Positions 5,597-7,140 of a stretch of DNA of 7,140 bases are shown here, piece after piece. The DNA comes from DATAMF01 sp964472565 (lineage in GTDB: Bacteria > Chloroflexota > Anaerolineae > Aggregatilineales > Aggregatilineaceae), in NCBI GenBank assembly GCA_964472565.1, contig CAYYNB010000243.1:1-7140 (forward strand), read 5' to 3'. Numbering within the stretch: the first letter of the stretch is position 1; the number at the start of each line of letters is the position of its first letter. A model generated the notes under the pieces. The model was not told where the DNA came from, did no database searches, and was given only the letters and a program-made list of their open reading frames with translations. A program made the position numbers and the translations under genes.

Positions 5597-5619
5597 ATGG
5601 GTTGCCGCGTCCAACCCAT
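5597..5619. repeat. Perfect 8-bp inverted repeat, 7-base loop
   Basis: ATGGGTTG (5597-5604) and CAACCCAT (5612-5619) are exact complements around CCGCGTC. No T-run follows on either strand, so it is not a standard terminator. It lies 64 bases upstream of the glycosyltransferase-like start codon, so it could be a leader stem of that transcript or a protein-binding site. Confidence 0.6.
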
Positions 5620-5626
5620 CAACGTA

Positions 5627-5639
5627 AGATAAATTATCT
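5627..5639. promoter_or_regulatory. 13-bp palindrome, candidate operator
   Basis: AGATAA and TTATCT flank a single central A, a perfect AT-rich palindrome eight bases from the preceding stem-loop and between two divergent genes. It is typical in size of a dimeric regulator half-site pair. No cognate regulator is identified. Confidence 0.4.
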
Positions 5640-5677
5640 ACAATCATCGCCAGCACAGGCAAAATGTCGCATAATAC

Positions 5678-5706
5678 TGGTCAGGCTGGCTGAACCCGTT
5701 TATAAT
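5678..5706 (+). promoter_or_regulatory. Candidate sigma-70-type promoter of the nitroreductase leader
   Basis: A consensus TATAAT (5701-5706) follows TGGTCA (5678-5683, four of six consensus bases) at a 17-base spacing. A transcript would start near 5713 and run through a possible 21-codon ORF and two hairpins before the nitroreductase start at 5916, a leader of about 200 bases. Confidence 0.5.
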
Positions 5707-5727
5707 AATGCCTGAGGATGGTGTCCA

Positions 5728-5793
5728 ATGCAACCCGTTTTTTCCCCTCTTTTCCACTGCCGGAGTGCATCGGGCTGTTCTCATTGGCGCTGA
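5728..5793 (+). CDS. Possible 21-residue leader peptide
   Basis: An ATG at 5728 with GAGGA (5714-5718) nine bases upstream opens a 21-codon frame, MQPVFSPLFHCRSASGCSHW plus Arg, ending in TGA (5791-5793), 26 bases before the terminator-like hairpin. It has two Cys and two His residues but no run of a single amino acid that would point to amino-acid attenuation. Placement between promoter, terminator-like stem and structural gene is what a leader peptide would show. The left half of the 91-base repeat overlaps it; copy A at 3928 lacks this ATG, which argues against conserved coding. Chance is a real possibility. Confidence 0.25.
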   Translation: MQPVFSPLFHCRSASGCSHWR

Positions 5794-5853
5794 CCTAAGC
5801 CACCCATGAATAGAATCAAGGCCGCAGGTGCACTCACACCCTGTGGTCTTTTT
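5763..5853 (+). repeat. 91-base terminator-bearing repeat, copy B
   Basis: This is the gapless counterpart of 3928-4018 (67 of 91 identical by hand count). Unlike copy A it does not directly follow a recognisable gene: upstream are the promoter candidate and a possible 21-codon ORF. The two differences in the left hairpin arm are A-to-G and turn A-U into G-U pairs, so pairing is preserved. It may be the 3' remnant of a lost gene, a duplicated terminator, or a leader element controlling the nitroreductase operon. Confidence 0.7.
5820..5853 (+). terminator. Terminator-like hairpin in the nitroreductase leader
   Basis: GGCCGCAG (5820-5827) pairs with CTGTGGTC (5841-5848) using two G-U pairs. 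The stem continues with GTG/CAC past one bulged C and closes on the six-base loop CACTCA. TTTTT and GTTT follow. This is a better T-run than in copy A. It stands 62 bases before the nitroreductase start codon, so it would either end an upstream transcript or attenuate the operon. Confidence 0.65.
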
Positions 5854-5866
5854 GTTTAATCACAAG

Positions 5867-5894
5867 CCACAGGAGGTTTTCACTGTGGTCTTTT
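5867..5894 (+). terminator. Second CTGTGGTC hairpin before the nitroreductase
   Basis: CCACAG (5867-5872) pairs with CTGTGG (5883-5888) around a ten-base loop, followed by TCTTTT. The right arm with its T-run, CTGTGGTCTTTT, repeats the right arm of the preceding hairpin (5841-5852). CCACAG at 5867 could therefore also pair with the first hairpin's CTGTGG, so the two stems could be mutually exclusive. Confidence 0.45.
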
Positions 5895-5915
5895 CTCTAT
5901 AAGGATGGTTTTGTG

Positions 5916-6557
5916 ATGGAAGTTATGGATGTGATCCGCGCCCGCCGCTCAACGCGCAGCTTCAAGCCGGACGCGGTTTCCAATGAGATCCTGGCCGAAA
6001 TACTCGAAGCCGGCCGGCTGGCTCCGTCTCCCGGTAACTCGCAGGGCTGGTATTTTGGAGTAATCCGGGATGAACAGGTCAGGCGGCAGCTGGCGCATGC
6101 AGCCGGGAACCAGACCTGGATCGCCGGCGCGCCGGTGATGATAGCGCTGTGCGCGCAGGTCGACTGGCATCTTCACCCGCCCGCTGAGGATGATTTTGGC
6201 CTGCAGGTCTGCCTCACCCGGTACGGCGCCGACTTCTGGAACCATCTGCACGCCCACCCCGACCCCAGGCGCACGGCTGCGCTGCTGGGTGAGGGTATGG
6301 TTTCGCTGGCGGGCCAGCACATGGTACTGGCGGCAGTCAATCACGGGCTGGGTGCGTGCTGGGTTGGCTATCTTGACGTGGACAAAGCCAGCGCCATCCT
6401 GGGCCTGCCCGAGAATGTGGTCTGCCAGGACCTGCTGCCAATTGGTTACCCCGCCGAAGCCCCCGAGCCCATCGAGCGGCGCTCGCTCGATGACGTTGTC
6501 TTTACCAACCGCTGGCAGCCACGCCGGAGCCAGTTTTCGTCAAACACAGGAGATTAA
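5916..6557 (+). CDS. Nitroreductase family FMN-dependent oxidoreductase
   Basis: This 213-residue cytoplasmic flavoprotein begins MEVMDVIRARRSTRSF, where the R-R-S-x-R-x-F motif (residues 10-16) contacts FMN phosphate. LEAGRLAPSPGNSQGWYF (30-47), GLGACWVGYLD (144-154) and LLPIGYPAEAP (173-183) are the other conserved nitroreductase blocks, and it ends with a typical R-x-S-L-D-D-V-V-F...RW tail. Members reduce nitro-aromatics, quinones, flavins or related substrates with NAD(P)H, usually as homodimers; the substrate here is not readable. Length is normal. ATG 5916 is chosen with AAGGA (5901-5905) ten bases upstream; GTG 5913 is also possible and adds one residue. The stop is 2 bases before the methyltransferase start, so the two form an operon. 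Expression may depend on read-through of the hairpins at 5820-5894. Confidence 0.9.
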   Translation: MEVMDVIRARRSTRSFKPDAVSNEILAEILEAGRLAPSPGNSQGWYFGVIRDEQVRRQLAHAAGNQTWIAGAPVMIALCAQVDWHLHPPAEDDFGLQVCLTRYGADFWNHLHAHPDPRRTAALLGEGMVSLAGQHMVLAAVNHGLGACWVGYLDVDKASAILGLPENVVCQDLLPIGYPAEAPEPIERRSLDDVVFTNRWQPRRSQFSSNTGD

Positions 6558-6559
6558 AT

Positions 6560-7140
6560 ATGACCATCGATCTTGACCTGATCTGCCAGTTGCAGGAAAA
6601 ACCAGCCCCTTTTGAAACGGGCGAAGCGCACTTCTGGACCGACCCGCACATCGCCACGCAGATGCTGGCTTTCCACCTCGACCCCACCCAGGAGGCAGCC
6701 AGCCGGAAACCGGAAACCATCAGCCGCATCACCGATTGGATCGCTTCCACCGTCGGGCTGAAGCCGGGGGATGCCGTGCTCGACCTGGGCTGCGGCCCCG
6801 GGCTGTACGCTGAACGGCTGGCGCAGGCGGGTTTCAACGTAACCGGCGTGGACTTCTCGCAGAACTCCATTGATTACGCCACCGCCCAGGCCAGGCAGAA
6901 GCAGCTGCCCATCCGGTACCGCTGCCAGAATTATCTGGAACTGGACGAACCAGCGCAGTACGCCGCCGTCCTGCTGATCTACGGCGATTACTGCCCGCTA
7001 TCCCCGGCGCAGCGAGCGAAACTGCTCGCCAATGTGCGCAGAGCGCTGAAACCGGACGGCTGCTTCATTATGGATGTCACCACTTCGCGCTGCCGCGAGA
7101 AGTACGGGCTGAAAAACGGCTGGTATGCCGCCGGAGGGGG
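6560..7140 (+). CDS. SAM-dependent methyltransferase, class I, 3' end beyond window
   Basis: The 193 visible residues start MTIDLDLICQLQEKPAPFE. A Rossmann-type methyltransferase core follows: motif I VLDLGCGPGLY (residues 73-83) binds S-adenosylmethionine, GVDFS (96-100) ends the second strand with the acidic residue (Asp98) that holds the ribose hydroxyls, and YAAVLLIYGDYCPLSP (about 135-150) is motif II with a GDYCPL stretch typical of this subgroup. LLANVRRALKPDGCFIMDV (155-173) is motif III. The acceptor is unknown. ATG 6560 has AGGAG (6548-6552) seven bases upstream, inside the last codons of the nitroreductase gene, so translation is probably coupled. The frame is open at the right edge. 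Confidence 0.9.
   Translation, partial: MTIDLDLICQLQEKPAPFETGEAHFWTDPHIATQMLAFHLDPTQEAASRKPETISRITDWIASTVGLKPGDAVLDLGCGPGLYAERLAQAGFNVTGVDFSQNSIDYATAQARQKQLPIRYRCQNYLELDEPAQYAAVLLIYGDYCPLSPAQRAKLLANVRRALKPDGCFIMDVTTSRCREKYGLKNGWYAAGG

Larger units (their letters stand above)
5534..5915. other. Divergent intergenic region rich in inverted repeats
   Basis: This stretch separates the minus-strand glycosyltransferase-like gene from the plus-strand nitroreductase. It holds, in order, a perfect stem-loop (5597-5619), a 13-bp palindrome (5627-5639), a plus-strand promoter candidate (5678-5706), a possible 21-codon ORF (5728-5793), the second copy of the 91-base repeat (5763-5853) with a terminator-like hairpin, and a further hairpin (5867-5888). 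No clear minus-strand promoter is seen for the glycosyltransferase-like gene; TACACT (5579-5574) is the best -10 but lacks a -35. Confidence 0.6.

Noticed and set aside
6190..6576. Second plus-strand frame inside the nitroreductase gene
   Set aside because: It is a Trp/Arg/Cys-rich out-of-frame reading of the nitroreductase with no domain of its own.
1..7140. CRISPR array, tRNA, rRNA or insertion sequence
   Set aside because: No regularly spaced repeats, no recognisable tRNA or rRNA sequence, and no transposase motif or terminal repeats were found on either strand.

Overview
The window most likely comes from a member of the Chloroflexota, probably an Anaerolineae-type bacterium. This is an inference. 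It rests on a MalT/LuxR-type regulator N-terminus of the ILATKLYVP type and a small YEIRVAG...PQWSEWF protein next to it, both of which I associate with that phylum, together with GC-rich membrane-protein genes and AGGAG-type ribosome binding sites. There is no rRNA, tRNA, CRISPR array, transposase or integrase.

Layout. (1) Positions 112-1856, minus strand: a tightly overlapping three-gene cassette of a Xre-type repressor, an ImmA/IrrE-type zinc peptidase and a PIN-like protein. It has a well-formed promoter and nested inverted repeats at its head. The last gene carries an in-frame TAG at codon 13 and is probably a pseudogene. The cassette reads from a more AT-rich flank and resembles a mobile-element or toxin-antitoxin-like control module. 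(2) Positions 2089-3926, plus strand: a LuxR/MalT-family regulator collapsed to 126 residues by an apparent internal deletion, then an 84-residue uncharacterised protein, a DUF6326-type and a DUF4386-type membrane protein. They are closely spaced and end at a hairpin terminator. (3) Positions 4038-5533, minus strand: a GT-A-like glycosyltransferase overlapping a flavin reductase family protein by 4 bases. (4) Positions 5534-5915: a divergent intergenic region with inverted repeats, a candidate promoter, a possible 21-codon ORF and two successive CTGTGGTC hairpins. The first hairpin lies in a 91-base element that is a diverged copy of the element after the DUF4386 gene. (5) Positions 5916-7140, plus strand: a nitroreductase followed after 2 bases by a SAM-dependent methyltransferase that runs off the window.

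How the genes may work together. The Xre/ImmA pair is expected to act as repressor and repressor-cleaving protease on its own operon. The LuxR remnant sits where a regulator of the small membrane-protein operon would be, but it has lost its signal-sensing and most of its ATPase sequence. The nitroreductase/methyltransferase pair looks like a redox or detoxification operon placed behind a leader with terminator-like hairpins.

The points most worth checking are the 11-bp perfect inverted repeat whose right arm contains the start codon of the 84-residue protein and whose loop contains its ribosome binding site, the terminator-bearing 91-base repeat pair with pairing-preserving changes, the deletion junction in the LuxR gene, and the TAG codon in the PIN-like gene.
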